DNA from: Spizellomyces punctatus DAOM BR117
Taxonomy: Eukaryota > Chytridiomycota > Chytridiomycetes > Spizellomycetales > Spizellomycetaceae
Direction of reading: 5' to 3'
Length of the DNA: 64,000 nucleotides
Assembly (NCBI RefSeq): GCF_000182565.1
Contig: NW_015971547.1
Span: 885,510 to 949,509, forward strand
How positions within the stretch are numbered: position 1 is the stretch's first letter; each line of letters starts with the position of its first letter. The position numbers and the translations under genes were made by a program. Below are positions 1-11,249 of this stretch, one piece after another. The notes under the pieces are model-generated. The model saw only the letters and a program-made list of their open reading frames with translations. It was not told where the DNA came from and did not search any database.

Positions 1-1105
1 GTTGTTAACTCCACTTACACGGGAATGAATCACTGGCAGTTCATATAGTCAGAATTTCAACGAAGATAATTGACTCAGGAACCGATCTTCACTTCAGTTT
101 GACTCCATTGGGAAAATCTAGCTCCTTCCACTATGTAGCAGATATATTTGACCAAGAAATGATCCATGTATGCACTTGATGAGGTGCCCACACTGTCAGC
201 CCACACTAGGTATTGCGTAACGCTTTGCGCGTTCAAAGTGCATCAGTCAGCTCCAATGCCACATTTCCTTCCACTTGTTATCATCGAAACTTTCCTTTGA
301 GCTATGCAGCAAACATGTTTTCAGCAATGGCAGACGAAAAATGGAAAGGATAAAATGATCGAGATGGTTTGCCAAAACAACAAATCCATTTTGTTCATCG
401 GCCAAGGCTTAAGGCACGGCCTGGGAATATTCTGATGGTTTGGGAAGGCTGAAGATCTGGACTTCTCGCTTGGGATACACAACTTTAGTAATAAGCAACA
501 AGTGCAGAGGGTGTCCTTTTGCCTGTAGGCAACAAAGTCACGGACGCTGGCGGGACTCGCAAGATCCAGTTGCAGGAACTGAGAGTGCGAAACTCTGCCT
601 GGATTCAGCGCACTCTGGCAGGTAACTACTTTTCCTGACTTTTTTCGATTCCTGAAAGCAATGATAACATGATAATCAACAAGGGACAGAAGCTTGGCAG
701 CATACGCGAACCATGCCTGTGTTGCCGCCTGTGACATTGCAATAAACGGCGGGAGATGGAGTGATCGTGAATCCTGCCTTGGTAGTGAGAGGAGCCCTTC
801 CAGGTGCCTGAAGCACGTGACCCAAAACCTGTGGAAAGTTTCGGCGCCTCGGAGGCTTCGGAGCCTTACGCAATGAGTATGACTAAGCCGACATCTCTGA
901 TTCATGTGAGAATCGATGTTGCAAATAATTTTCCCATATGTTTCCGCAAATCTTGATCTCATCTGCGCGGCGGACAGGCAGACACAGATTTCAGCAGCTA
1001 GAATGAGAGTGCTAGTAGGGCAGGAATCTTGGGCCAACAGAATCAAACTGTCACACGGGCCCGTTTATTACACGCACTATCCATTGAGAGAAAGGCCCGG
1101 CATGG
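1..1105. other. Left-edge intergenic sequence, no supported gene
   Basis: Both strands carry only short overlapping open frames with no recognisable motif, no plausible splice structure and no tRNA fold. It probably contains the 3' flank of the zinc-finger gene that ends at 1106 and part of a neighbouring intergenic space. Confidence 0.5.
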
Positions 1106-3058
1106 CTATCCTAAAGGTCCACCTCCTTCCTCCGTCACCGCTAACAGCTGTACCAACATTCCATTGACATCCACATCGCCATCATCACCAACATGGAACG
1201 CGGCTTCACTTTTCGCTCGTCCTAAAACGATTTTCGCCTGCCCTTCGTCACAAGCGTGAGCATGAACAAGGTGATATTTCAATCCGTTTAGGTTTTTATA
1301 CCGCTTGTCACAAAATGTACATCGAAAGGGCTTGTGAACTGGTGGTTTTTGTGAATTGGAGGAGTCAGATGGCGGAGGAGAGATTTCTGGATGTCCGTGT
1401 TCCAGATGGTACTTGAGGCCGTTAGGATTTTTGTATGATTTCAGACAGCCGTCATGTGGGCACTTGAAAGGTTTCGGTGTGCTGTCTGACTGCTCCTTTT
1501 TGGTCTGAGATGGCTTCTTTGGGGGGGCCGAACGTTGTAGCAGGGTTTGTTGATGTGATGGTGGGGGAGCAGGTGAGAACGTTGCTGGAATTCCCGGTAT
1601 TTGAATTGCGGATGAATCCAGCGCCAGAGGAGCCGGTAATATGGCGTGTACTGGTCGTACTGGTGGCGTAGCGAGGGTGGACGCCTCAAGATTGGTGATG
1701 AGATAGTCGACGATGTCGTTGCCATTTTCTGGATTGCGATTACGTGATTGCTGGTGAGTGTTCGGGAGCTGCGGAGATACGTCCATATTCATGTTAAGGT
1801 GGTGAGACAGACCCGGCGGATGAAGTGCCTGTGGTGCGTGAGTTGGTGACGTTCGATTGTGCTGAGCTGGTGCAAGCTGCTGTGATAAGGCGGACGTGAC
1901 TTGCTGTGATGGCGTTGTGAAGGAGGTTGCTGGCACGATGATGGGTGTAGAAGTAGGGTGCAGATTTTGGTTCTGCTGCTGCGAATGGCGCTGCTCAACC
2001 TGTTGCTCGTTGTCCAGCTGCATATCCTCGGCTGCTTGTGGTACAGCCGGGAGCATGGATGGCAGCATATCATCTGCTCCATGCGATGGGAGATCATTGA
2101 TCGCAGGCTGATCCAAGATATCCGAGAAGTCCACTCCACTCCATCGAAACCCTTCTCGAAATCTTTTCAATTCCACCGCAGCATATGAGCCCATAGAAAA
2201 GGCTGCCGCAGACAAATTTCGTTTCGCCAGTATTTGGCTGCCTGCATTGTCCTCGCTTGGTTGAGCTGCCAACAACGCACTCAGATCTGCATCGACGTTT
2301 CCGGTACCCGCGGGGAACAAGCCACCCGCACCGCCGCCGCTATTGATTTTTCCCAATATGTCCATAGGCTTTGTAGTAGAAACTCCTGTATGTAGATCAC
2401 CAGTGGGTTGCTGCTGATCCCACATGTCGTCCTCCTGATATGCGGGAGAGAAAATCGGCAAGGGACGAGCCTGTGGTCTTTTTCCTTCAACTGTTCTTTC
2501 CTCCGCATGCACTTGCTCGTAATGCCGAAGCAGGTCCTCATATGTTGCATGGATTTGACCACAACAAGGAATATCTTTTTCCGCGCCGCCTCGCTCAGGA
2601 ACGGTCAAAGGTGAGTTTGAGCATTTGCGGTCCAAAGATTCTACTCTTCGAGGTGAAATGGGAGAAGCTGAGAGCGGAAAACGGGGAGACGAGGAATACA
2701 ATGGTGACGTTCCATATGAAGGCGGAAAAGAGTTGGTTTGAGGTGTTCCAGGAGTGGGAAAAGCGGAGTTGGGTGTAAGGTGAAAGTCGAATACGTCAAG
2801 GTACGATCCGTTGCGCATTGCGTCCTTTTTGATATACAGGTGGGTTCCTGTCGTAGATGTCGATGGAGGCTTAATGGCCAACGGATTGGATGTGGTAGGG
2901 ACAACGCTTAGACCACCAGCATCGGAAGAAATTACGGCCGACCTTGACGAAGACCCTTCATTGCTCGCATCCCTATTTTGCGCCGACATGGCCATCAGGC
3001 TAGCGGACACTACACAGCCGTGAAAGTTTCCGGTCCTCGGGTTCTGTGCGTGCAGCAA
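1106..3058 (-). CDS. Sfp1/JAZF1-type C2H2 zinc-finger transcription factor
   Basis: A single 650-residue frame. Near the C-terminus are two C2H2 fingers of the Sfp1/JAZF1 kind (about residues 530-555 and 577-600), each with the family core YKNxNGLKYH. A third, degenerate Cys-Cys/His-His unit sits near residue 165-190 (CCGQ...LLRHYEQVH), matching the N-terminal element of fungal Sfp1 relatives. The rest is Ser/Pro/Gln-rich and probably disordered. In yeasts Sfp1 is a nuclear regulator of ribosomal-protein and growth genes; that role here is inferred. The first ATG is used, but a second Met about 22 residues later is an alternative start. No intron is needed. Confidence 0.85.
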   Translation of the reverse strand: MLHAQNPRTGNFHGCVVSASLMAMSAQNRDASNEGSSSRSAVISSDAGGLSVVPTTSNPLAIKPPSTSTTGTHLYIKKDAMRNGSYLDVFDFHLTPNSAFPTPGTPQTNSFPPSYGTSPLYSSSPRFPLSASPISPRRVESLDRKCSNSPLTVPERGGAEKDIPCCGQIHATYEDLLRHYEQVHAEERTVEGKRPQARPLPIFSPAYQEDDMWDQQQPTGDLHTGVSTTKPMDILGKINSGGGAGGLFPAGTGNVDADLSALLAAQPSEDNAGSQILAKRNLSAAAFSMGSYAAVELKRFREGFRWSGVDFSDILDQPAINDLPSHGADDMLPSMLPAVPQAAEDMQLDNEQQVEQRHSQQQNQNLHPTSTPIIVPATSFTTPSQQVTSALSQQLAPAQHNRTSPTHAPQALHPPGLSHHLNMNMDVSPQLPNTHQQSRNRNPENGNDIVDYLITNLEASTLATPPVRPVHAILPAPLALDSSAIQIPGIPATFSPAPPPSHQQTLLQRSAPPKKPSQTKKEQSDSTPKPFKCPHDGCLKSYKNPNGLKYHLEHGHPEISPPPSDSSNSQKPPVHKPFRCTFCDKRYKNLNGLKYHLVHAHACDEGQAKIVLGRAKSEAAFHVGDDGDVDVNGMLVQLLAVTEEGGGPLG

Positions 3059-3750
3059 TTCCCTTCGGGTAGGGATGTATTGCCTTGAAAAAAAAGCACT
3101 AAAAAAGAAGTGAGACTTTACACCAGCAAAGCAAGGAGCCCCTTAGCAACATCAGAAGCTGTGCCACAATATCTTCTGCACGTTGCTATGGCGTGAGTGG
3201 TCATCAGATTTGGATAGGAGAGGTCATGACCCATCCTGAACGAAGAAATTAACCAACAAGATTGGCACCCCCTCGCCGCACAGCAAATTGGTGATACTTG
3301 GGAGGCATTTAAAATACGCAGGATAAGCGATTGTCTATGGCCTTGGACATCTTGCCCGTGAACCAGCTGTGGCTCGACTAGTCACATAGTGTGGAGGTGA
3401 TGGAAAATGGCACTAAGACTCATTATTATCCGGATAATCCGGTTAATCATATCGCATAATCAGAACCCCCATCTATCGCTCAAAGCGGTGTGGCATGCAT
3501 GTAATGTTTTTTTTTTTAAAACTGTGGTGAGGCGCAAGCCAAAGGTCTATAAAACGCTGCTACTACTATGCTGCAACGATCGCAGGTATGCATTATCTTT
3601 GTATTTTCCCACGCGTATTCCCAGTCTACTTCTGATCTACCTTAGTATCTGAACATCCTCCGACTAAAGAATTTCGGAAAGTAGGATTTCTCTCGTGTGG
3701 TGGGCTTAGTTACCCGGTTAGAACAACCGTAATGTATTGCATGTGTAATT
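3059..3750. other. Intergenic, AT-rich, no gene seen
   Basis: Upstream region of the zinc-finger gene. It contains a T-run near 3509-3517 and short frames only. It borders the tRNA-like repeat that starts at about 3751. Confidence 0.5.
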
Positions 3751-3862
3751 GGGCCTAGTCGTAGTTGGTTGGTTGTAAGGAAGGAATTACTTGGCTTTTC
3801 CGAACCAGTTATCGCTGGTTTATTCCCTGGTGTAGTAGCTAGTGCCATCACCTCGACACTAT
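3751..3862 (+). repeat. tRNA-like dispersed repeat, copy A (solo)
   Basis: About 110 bp resembles the segment overlapping the end of the Fanzor gene at about 24746-24860. It has a box-A-like TAGTCGTAGTTGG (3756-3768) and a box-B-like GGTTTATTCCC (3817-3827), followed by the shared CCTGGTG and CTAGTGCC words. A 6-bp hairpin AACCAG/CTGGTT (3803-3808 with 3815-3820) is kept in the other copy with one compensatory change. It could be a tRNA-derived SINE head, a Pol III ncRNA, or a relic of a Fanzor guide-RNA scaffold. No protein-coding remnant lies beside it. Confidence 0.5.
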
Positions 3863-4089
3863 CTGATGAGCAGACAATGGCTTGATATCTCGAATTGGCG
3901 GGCTAATAATGTTGACCAGCCCTGGAATAAATCTCTTTCCATCTCCATCGGCCATGCCAGCGCGAAAACATAGCAATTGATAAAGATCATTCAACGTTAA
4001 TTACATACTATTGTATAATGATAAAATATCAGTAGTGACATCTAACTAGTGTATATATCTCTATGAAGTCTACGATTCTACTGTTCAAC

Positions 4090-4915
4090 TCAAGCACTAG
4101 CACCTCCGGTGATAATGCTAATCAGCGCTGCAACTGGAGCAACAATGATAGCAACAGGGAAAAACAGAGCATACAGTGCTAGCATGGTTGCCACATTCAA
4201 AACATCGAGAATTTGATCCTGGGGTGATCGGGCGGAATCAGCACGAAGGCGGAGGGGGCGAGTGACCTGGCGCTTAAGCTTGGCTTGCGATACAATGCTT
4301 TTGGTTACGTCGTCATAGATAGCCAGCACGGTTGCATTGTACCAGGTTGCCACAGCTGACTGGACCTGTCAAAGCGAATATGGCCTGTAAGACTCATGGT
4401 CGCAACTGGGATGGCAAAAATACATGCAAACTTACAGAATTGCTGATAGAGTCCGTAGTTTGCTTCTTCAAACCTTCAGACCATGTCTTGATTGACATTG
4501 CCTCGGTTACGGTTGTCAATGTCTTCACAATCCCGGCGTTCTTGATTCCCAATACGAAAGCGTCCTCGATGGTGCCCTTCAAGGCTTCGGTTCGTTTCGT
4601 CAACTCTCCCGTCTGAGCATCCACAAGAGACTTGACATTGACTTTTCCCGAAACATCGACCCCGGTGTGTGATTTGAGGTCGACGATAGCAGCATCGACG
4701 ATCTTGGGTAGCGTCTCAGCTTTCATGTGCGCGGTTAGTTTGGTGGACATGGTGTTGAGGTTGGGGCGAAGAGTCATTTGTGCAACTTTCTCGAAAGCAA
4801 GTTCGACTAGGGAGGATGCTACGGTGCTAACAACTCCGGCTTGCACAGGAGTAGGAGCCGTGATGGTCATCCCAACTGCGAAAGCGCTCACAATGATACG
4901 ACGTAGGTGGACCAT
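4090..4915 (-). CDS. Secreted or membrane-anchored protein of unknown function
   Basis: Two exons, 4915..4436 and 4365..4090, joined in phase 0 across a 70-bp intron (donor GTAAGT, acceptor GACAG), give 251 residues. The start chosen opens with a signal-peptide-like stretch (basic MVHLRR, hydrophobic core, APTPVQA). A TATAAAAG lies about 85 bp upstream (4998-5005). The middle is helical and Ala/Thr/Lys-rich. The last ~35 residues are strongly hydrophobic and could be a membrane anchor or GPI-type signal. I do not recognise a family. An upstream in-frame extension is open but lacks signal-peptide logic. Confidence 0.65.
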
Positions 4916-4997
4916 GATGTAGGGTATTTGGTATATGATGAGGTTGGTGGATGTTTGACTTGATGAATGTACAAAGGGAACTGGGGCAGGTTGGTTA

Positions 4998-5005
4998 CTT
5001 TTATA
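4998..5005 (-). promoter_or_regulatory. TATA box of the secreted-protein gene
   Basis: TATAAAAG on the minus strand, 83-90 bp before the chosen ATG at 4915. It supports the downstream start over the longer open frame. Confidence 0.5.
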
Positions 5006-5943
5006 ACCTTTTGTGAAGGCAAGGACGAGGTCGGGATTCTTCTTTTTTGTTTGAGTCATGATTGCGATTTTTTTCAGTCCTCCTTCTTTTTCCTCTTCCC
5101 CTGGGCGGCAGTTTGCTGCTGCCAAGCATCTCCTTCCCTTTCCCTTTCAGAAGAGCGTAAAGCCGAAGCTTCCCGATATGATACAAGCTTGAAAGTACTA
5201 GGAATAGACCGTGGTGAAGAAAAATGGCTTATAAAAACTTGATAAAATTTCGAGTTTTTTTTTTATATTTTTTGTCGACCATCCAAAGGAAGTTTGCTGC
5301 CTGCGCTTACGCTTGCATTTTGACGTTTTTCACACTTTCTTTTTGGCTGCGTTTAAACGAGCGTTAAAAGCCCCATGAATAATCACGTCGCCCACCTAAG
5401 CACATGCCGTTTATTTTTGCAACCCACGCGCGACTAAGTATGTCCGGGGACGGCGGACGTACGACATTATGATGCACAGCATTTCAAAGGACTCGCTGCC
5501 ACACAAAATGAGCATTGAAAGTCATGGGAATAAGGATGAATTGCGGAGCGCAATCGCCACTTCTCGGGATCTCAAGCAAATCTTCATGACGTGCATTCTT
5601 GCAAATCAGCAAACCTTCCATTACCGTGAACAGAAAAGTAAGGTGTACGCCCTTTGAAGGATTTCCAACAACAACATCATCGCCAATCCATTACAGGCTG
5701 AGATCTATTATGCACAGATTGGAGCTAGTCAAGGAGAAGAAGGTGACAAAACGAAGCGGTATTGAAACAGGGAGCACTTGTTCCATAAGAACAATCAATT
5801 CCTCTAGCTTGCAACAGCAGCAGATCTCTGGCCAGGTCGTCTGAATCAAAGAGAAGGTGGACGGCCACATTAACGCCGGCTATTATGGGTACAAAAACTA
5901 GCCATCAGTAGTAGGACTGCAAAGTGAATTTCCATTTATTCGC
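5006..5943. other. Intergenic between the secreted protein and U1-70K
   Basis: About 0.9 kb without a convincing gene. A 61-codon plus-strand frame at 5469-5657 has a possible GTAAGG donor, but every acceptor tried leads quickly to a stop, so it is not called. Confidence 0.4.
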
Positions 5944-7471
5944 TTACCGTTCAGTTCGCTCATGGCTCCTCTCTCGCTCACGGCGTGGGCTTCTGCTTCT
6001 GCGTCGTTCTTTATCACGGTCAGATCGCGACCCGCGACGGTCATCGTAATCACCGCGAGATGACCGACGTTCGCCGTCACGATCGCCTCCTCGAGAGCCG
6101 CGATAGTCTCCATGATCCCGTTCACGATCGTACCGCCTGAAAAGTGAATGTAATAGGTCAAACCTCGAGAATGTGCTTGTCCCACAGAAAAACATACCCG
6201 CGATCACGATCCCCTCGGTCAGGTCGGTCTCCATAACCGCCACCCCCTCCACCCGGTCCTGGTCCTCCAGGTCCGCCAAACCGCCTCCTGTCCATTCCAC
6301 CACCGCCGTAACCAAAGCCGCCTCGTCGATCACCGTAACCTCCTCCGCCCCTGGATCCACGGAAACCACCATGTCCGCCATAGTCTCCGCCATATACACC
6401 CTGGTATCCTCCAGATGCATACGATCCTCCCTCACGACCACTATGGCGCTGATTAACGTCGGGTCCACCGATACGGGTTCCACCCAATCCACCACCAAGA
6501 CGGCGTGGCCGCCATCCCTTGACAGTCCGCCCACGTTCCACATCCACCAGAACCCGCCTGTCATCAATCTTCATTCCATCTCCTTCCTTGTAGGCTGCTT
6601 TCATGTCCTTTTCGCGTTCGTATTCGATGAAGGCGTATCCGCGTGATTTTCCTGTTTCATCTTGTACAATCCGTAACTGTCATAGCGGTTCCGTAGAAGA
6701 TCCGAAAGTGCCATGCGCGATCGTGTCCGAACGTTCGTCCGAAGAATATAGGGGAAAGGGGGAGGGAAACCAATACGTACCCGAAAAAGGTGGAACCAAT
6801 ATTGGCGTAAAGAGTAGGGGTGGTTGCATTCAATTTCCATAGGTTTGGGATAATCGCTCCGCGGACTTACCCGCCAAAACGACAAAACACAAAAACACCC
6901 ACAAGTCTCACAGGCCAAACCTGTTACCAATATCTTACCGTTTTAATGGGTCCAAATACTTCAAACTCTCGCTTCAATTCCTTTTCTGTCGTTTCATATG
7001 ACTACAGTAGTTATGTTAGAGGTGCTGTATGACCAATTGCAAATTGCAATGCCAAAGCTTTTCAACCTACCAAACGCGCAACGAAGAGGGTCTTGTACGG
7101 ATCGCTCACGATATGGTCATCCTTACTTGGATCCCATACCTCAAGTCCTTTCTGGATAGCCTCTTTCGCCTTTTGCTCCCTCTCTTGTTGCTAAAAGAAT
7201 AATGAATATATTAGCTCCCAAGCACGATCAAAACGATCCAAGTCGCCCTAGTATCATAACCAGCACACACCAGCCTCTTCTTAATCTCTGCTCGAGTCTC
7301 CGTTGGCACATAATCCGCATCGTATCCCTTACATCTTTCGAGAAAAGCAGCAACACCGCTGATGACCGGTCCCCGCCGTTGAGCAGGAGAACGATCAAGG
7401 GGTTCCAGATGCGGGAGAGGAGGCCGCGGCGCAAAGAGTTTTAGGAGATTCGGCGGAAGTTGTGATGTCAT
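5944..7471 (-). CDS. SNRNP70: U1 small nuclear ribonucleoprotein 70 kDa (U1-70K)
   Basis: Five exons: 7471..7271, 7190..7071, 7001..6939, 6676..6198, 6136..5944, giving 351 residues. The N-terminus carries the U1-70K signature [16 protein letters not shown]. The RRM follows with RNP2-like TLFVARL in exon 2 and RNP1-like [10 protein letters not shown] in exon 4. Then comes the family block [19 protein letters not shown] and a Gly/Arg tail ending in RS/RE/RD dipeptides. The protein binds stem-loop I of U1 snRNA in the nucleus and acts in 5' splice-site recognition. Intron 3 is long (262 bp) and splits the RRM. The gene is divergent from the next one, with 191 bp between start codons. Confidence 0.95.
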
Positions 7472-7662
7472 TGGAACGATTCCGCCTTGGCCAAGACTGT
7501 GGCTCTGAGAAGAAACGATGGCCTTTTCGCTAGTGGAGCTTGGTGTTTGATTGCGCGCAGCCTGGGTGGTTGGGTTGACATAGCAACGCCTTGGCTACTG
7601 TAATGCATTCGAGCCTCACACAGATCTGAAGCGTTGCAAGTTCCTATCCACAGTACCCCACA
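7472..7662. promoter_or_regulatory. Shared divergent promoter region
   Basis: Only 191 bp separate the start codons of U1-70K (-) and the acidic protein (+), so both must be driven from this interval. No TATA box is evident. Confidence 0.45.
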
Positions 7663-8289
7663 TTGCACAATATGGAGGAACGAGTACGGCAATATCACGT
7701 TGAAGCGACATCTTTTGTCTCAGCAGCAGTACTACCCCCAAAAGCTTTGAAGGCTATGAATGGACTACGTAAATTCATCCATAAAAACCAAGACTATCGT
7801 TTCTCGGACAAGGAAAAGGCAAAACTCTTTGGTGCAGTGGAAGCATACTTTACGATATTCGATAGAAACTCAGATAGGTACCACAACATCATCCTTGATT
7901 TTAGTCTCTCAGTTGATACCTTCTCAACCCCGATATAAAACCTCAGAACGAACACAAACGAAAGCGACGCCAACAAACCTACCTCCCTCCCTCTTATCGA
8001 AGACGCCCTCAAAGTCCCCCTATTCACCACCAAACAAAAGTCAACTATGCTGAAATGGTATGACGAACTCCATAAAGAAGAGGGTGGCCATAACACACAG
8101 AGCCGTGAAACTGACGGAACCGCCCGACATCCTTGGAGCGAAGAAGATGATTGGGGCAACCCCGATGAGTGGGGAACAGAGGAGCAGAGTGATGGGGACG
8201 GAATTGAGAAGAAGGACACAGAAAAGGAGATACCGCAGGTCCAACAAGATTCGAATACCAAGATGAAACTAAAAAATAAGAAGAGATGA
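7663..8289 (+). CDS. Hypothetical acidic protein, two exons
   Basis: Exon 1 7663..7877 and exon 2 7947..8289 join in phase (AG|GTACC donor, CCTCAG acceptor, 69-bp intron) to give 185 residues. The N-terminal ~70 residues are probably helical and ordered. The C-terminal third is acidic (WSEEDDWGNPDEWG) and ends in a lysine-rich stretch. No family recognised. A second Met three residues downstream is an alternative start. The divergent arrangement with U1-70K may mean co-expression. Confidence 0.55.
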
Positions 8290-8619
8290 CACTGTACTGC
8301 CTTTCTCTTTATCCCTGGATTGGTCGTTGTGAATACAGCATTATCAGTGCAAACCTAGATTCCACAACGCAGAGGGATAATGTAAAACAAAATCCGGACA
8401 GTTGCTATTGGGTTAGCAGCCACGACAAGGCATATGACTAACCACTTGCAGTATATTTCCTTGACTGTCAGCGTACCTTTACCATGACTAAGGAACCATC
8501 GCAAATCTTCGATGAATCTCATCAAGCATGTGCTACAAGGTTTGTTTTGTTCTTCCTGTGCATCAAAAGCTGGTATACCATATCAACCATGCAAAAAAGC
8601 AACCAAGCATGACAGCAAC
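8290..8619. other. Short intergenic region before tRNA-Glu
   Basis: No gene seen. A run of six A on the plus strand (8593-8598) is the likely Pol III T-tract terminator of the minus-strand tRNA. Confidence 0.4.
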
Positions 8620-8691
8620 TTCCGCATCGGGGAATCGAACCCCGGCCGCCGCGGTGAGAGCGCGGAATCCTAACCACTGGACCAATGCGGA
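8620..8691 (-). tRNA. tRNA-Glu (CTC)
   Basis: A 72-nt minus-strand cloverleaf. The acceptor stem is TCCGCAT/ATGCGGA with discriminator A. The D-arm box A is TGGTCCAGTGG, the anticodon loop reads CTCTCAC (anticodon CTC), and the T-arm contains GGTTCGATTCC. No intron. A T-run about 22 nt downstream fits Pol III termination. Confidence 0.95.
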
Positions 8692-8996
8692 TGACCAAAT
8701 ATTGCTCTAATATTTCTTGAATCCCGTAAATTTTGGCTATGCACCAGATTTTACTAGTGTCGATGTATTCACCAAAATAGTGGTTAGAATTTACCCAAGT
8801 GGGTGGCATATAAAGTATAAGCCAAATATGTATAATTCACGACTGTGCTTGTCCGTGAATGCAACGATACCAATTGTAGGAGCAGTATCCTTTCGTATTG
8901 AACATTCATTCAATTTTGAGCCATTCAAAGTACACAGCGAAGTCTACTTTACAGTCAGCTAGATACGCTCCGATCCCCTTGCTATGTATGGACAGC
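8692..8996. other. Intergenic between tRNA-Glu and L7
   Basis: AT-rich, no gene seen. It holds the 3' UTR of the ribosomal protein gene, which reads leftward from 8997. Confidence 0.4.
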
Positions 8997-10532
8997 TTAA
9001 AGCATCTTCTGGATAAGAGCGTTGATCTTGTCCTCACGGTTTCCGGACTCACCACCCTCAATGAAGTGGGTGGCCTTCTTTCCCTTGTAGCCACCAGTGG
9101 GGTTGGAGAGGTGGAAAGGCCACAAGAAGGCGTTGGCCTGCTTGAAGTTGGGTCCAACGGTAACAATTTCGTGGATCAAGTCCTCAACGCAAATGATGCC
9201 AAACTGGCCAAGAGCCTTCTCAATGACGGCGTTGTCGGTGATAGGCAATCGCTGTTTGTCAACCTTGGCGAAACCGCGCTTGTAGACGAGCTCACGGACG
9301 GATTTGAGGTTGGGGTAACCCCATGCAACGTAGGGACCAACCCACTGGAGCATCTGAAGGGTGGCCTTGGTGAGACGCACGAAGGTACCAGAGTTGATGC
9401 TGGTGAGACGGAGGAGCTGAAGGATCTTCCGGGGCTTGGGGGGGATCTTCATGATACTAAATGGGAGTATGAGCAGGCTGGCTAGCACCCACCGCTACGT
9501 ACACGAAAACATACCCCTTAATACGGATCACGAAGGCAAGGGGAGCCTCAGCGGGGACGTAGAAGTTACCGTGAGCCTTAGCCTGACGCTTAAGGCGGAC
9601 TTCATCGCGCTCCTTGGCACGGTACTCCTTGACGTACTGCTCAGCGCGCTTGAAAATGACCTTGCGCTTGGCGGCAGCAGCCTATTAATCACAAAATAAG
9701 ATTTAGATGAAATTCATCTGATCCACGGAATTTCAAACAGATATGCAGAATGTCAGTCCCGAAAGATGGTATTTATGACAACTACATCTCCCTTTGGGAT
9801 TCGTTGGTCAGGGATTTTTTGTCATCACCCATTCTGCACATCAGTCTTCACCACATCTCTGTACATACCTTACGGCGTTCAGCCTCAGCAACCGCACGCT
9901 CGGCGGCGACCTTCTCAGTGGTCTTGCGCTTCTTGAGCACAGACTCGGGCACGTATTGCTTGGCGCTGCAGAGAGCATACGTAAAGAAAAGACGGAATGT
10001 CAATGACCGAACATGCCACTGATTGATGTGTTGACTTTTGTCCCATCCATGAGGGGGAGCAAAAGGTTTGCACCGGGGAACCGAGCCCAGCGACCAGTTC
10101 CAACGATTATTTTAACTGGAGTGGTGGACCACGCCCGACTAAAATCGGACGTTGCCCAATCGATCACAACCAGCAATTCCCCAAGCGATAGCTAGCGAAG
10201 CTCCGCGAAGGACGAAATAGACGAGAAACCCGTTAAAATGGGCTAGCTACGAGACGCAAGCGTCGACAGCTCTCGTCTATCACACAATGCATTTAAGGAG
10301 AAAGAGTAATGAAGACTCTTAACTCCCAAATCCTCGCCCAACTGTCTTCGAATGTAAGAGAACAGTCAGTGCGAGACAATATGGCATGTGGTCCGACCTG
10401 CGGCTAAAAGAGAAGGAAGAAAACAGGTGTAGTGGACAACGCCTTCCTTCAGGCCTCCCTTCTTGCAGTCTACTTGCTCCCTTCCCCACTTTTCCACCAA
10501 AAACAATACACAGATACGTACGCGTCAGACAT
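8997..10532 (-). CDS. RPL7: 60S ribosomal protein L7 (uL30)
   Basis: Four exons: 10532..10522 (11 nt), 9965..9869, 9681..9515, 9456..8997. They give 244 residues, the usual eukaryotic L7 length. Recognisable blocks are [78 protein letters not shown] and the C-terminal [18 protein letters not shown]. It is a structural component of the large cytosolic subunit. The first exon encodes only Met-Ser-Asp plus two bases, followed by a 556-bp intron with dense inverted repeats. The exon 1 assignment rests on donor GTACGT, phase, and the fit to the family N-terminus. Confidence 0.93.
10189..10279 (-). ncRNA. Possible structured RNA inside L7 intron 1
   Basis: The long first intron contains nested inverted repeats. 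An outer 9-bp stem TAGACGAGA/TCTCGTCTA (10218-10226 with 10271-10279) encloses a small CCC/GGG hairpin and a GACGC-AA-GCGTC hairpin. An overlapping alternative pairing TAGCTAGC/GCTAGCTA is also possible (10189-10196 with 10242-10249). Ribosomal-protein introns often host snoRNAs, but I could not find convincing C/D or H/ACA boxes. The structure could also act in splicing of the 11-nt first exon. Confidence 0.3.
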
Positions 10533-11249
10533 TCTGGCTGGACAGATGGACCAAAACGACGGAGGGGATCGTTCAAATGGCCGTGTGAGTTGAAAGGGAA
10601 GAGAAAGCAAGACTGGAGCGTGGTTTGTCTTTTGTTAGTCGACCGTGGCTTGGCTAATAATTTTTCTTCTCACTGATTTGATTGGTCGATCGTAAAACCA
10701 AGTATAACCACATTGCATCCTAATTATCTTACGTAAAAATCTCAAAGGCGAGTAACCTTCTCCATGCCCTAATGTCTTGCACTAAAATATGGGTGATAAG
10801 GAATGTCACTCGTCAATTAATAACATGAGATATAGCTGACTGATCCAAAGCAACATATGTCAGGGTGAGATACAGACGTGGCCAAGTGTGAGCGAGGGTA
10901 AAAGGTGCTCCCTGTATTCTGTATTTGCTGGGCAGCATTCTATTAAATTAATGCTCTCAAACCTGTTTTGCATCAAAAGGTGCGGCTAAATTCAGTCACT
11001 GACGAAGCATGATCTTTAAACGCTGCTATTCCAACCGGATACTTGCTGCATCAGCTGGGTAAAGAAGGATGGCATTCAAGGTTGCGTATAATCTACTGCG
11101 TTCAGCCCCGAGGCCTCGTAGGCTATTCAGTTCACTATTACTATCATCGCTACTGTACAAAGGGAGGTGCGACAATCGCCACCCTAACTAAAAGTATAAA
11201 AAAGAAGAACCAATTACATAAGTACAAATCTTTCACAACTCCCAACTAT
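10533..11249. other. L7 promoter and intergenic region
   Basis: Upstream sequence of L7 merging into the 3' flank of the next minus-strand gene. No coding region is supported. Confidence 0.4.

Noticed and set aside
321..1046. 241-codon minus-strand open frame
   Set aside because: No motif, unusual composition and overlapping frames on both strands; looks like chance.
5469..5844. Small plus-strand frames with a GTAAGG donor
   Set aside because: All nearby acceptors give early stops; no family similarity.
5917..5947. Alternative last intron in U1-70K (GTAAGC...TTGCAG)
   Set aside because: It would be only 31 bp, shorter than any supported intron here; the plain stop at 5944 is preferred.
10040..10140. 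Possible third tRNA-like repeat in the L7 intron (minus strand, GGTTCCCCGGTGC)
   Set aside because: Match to the Fanzor-linked repeat is limited to the box-B neighbourhood and could be chance.
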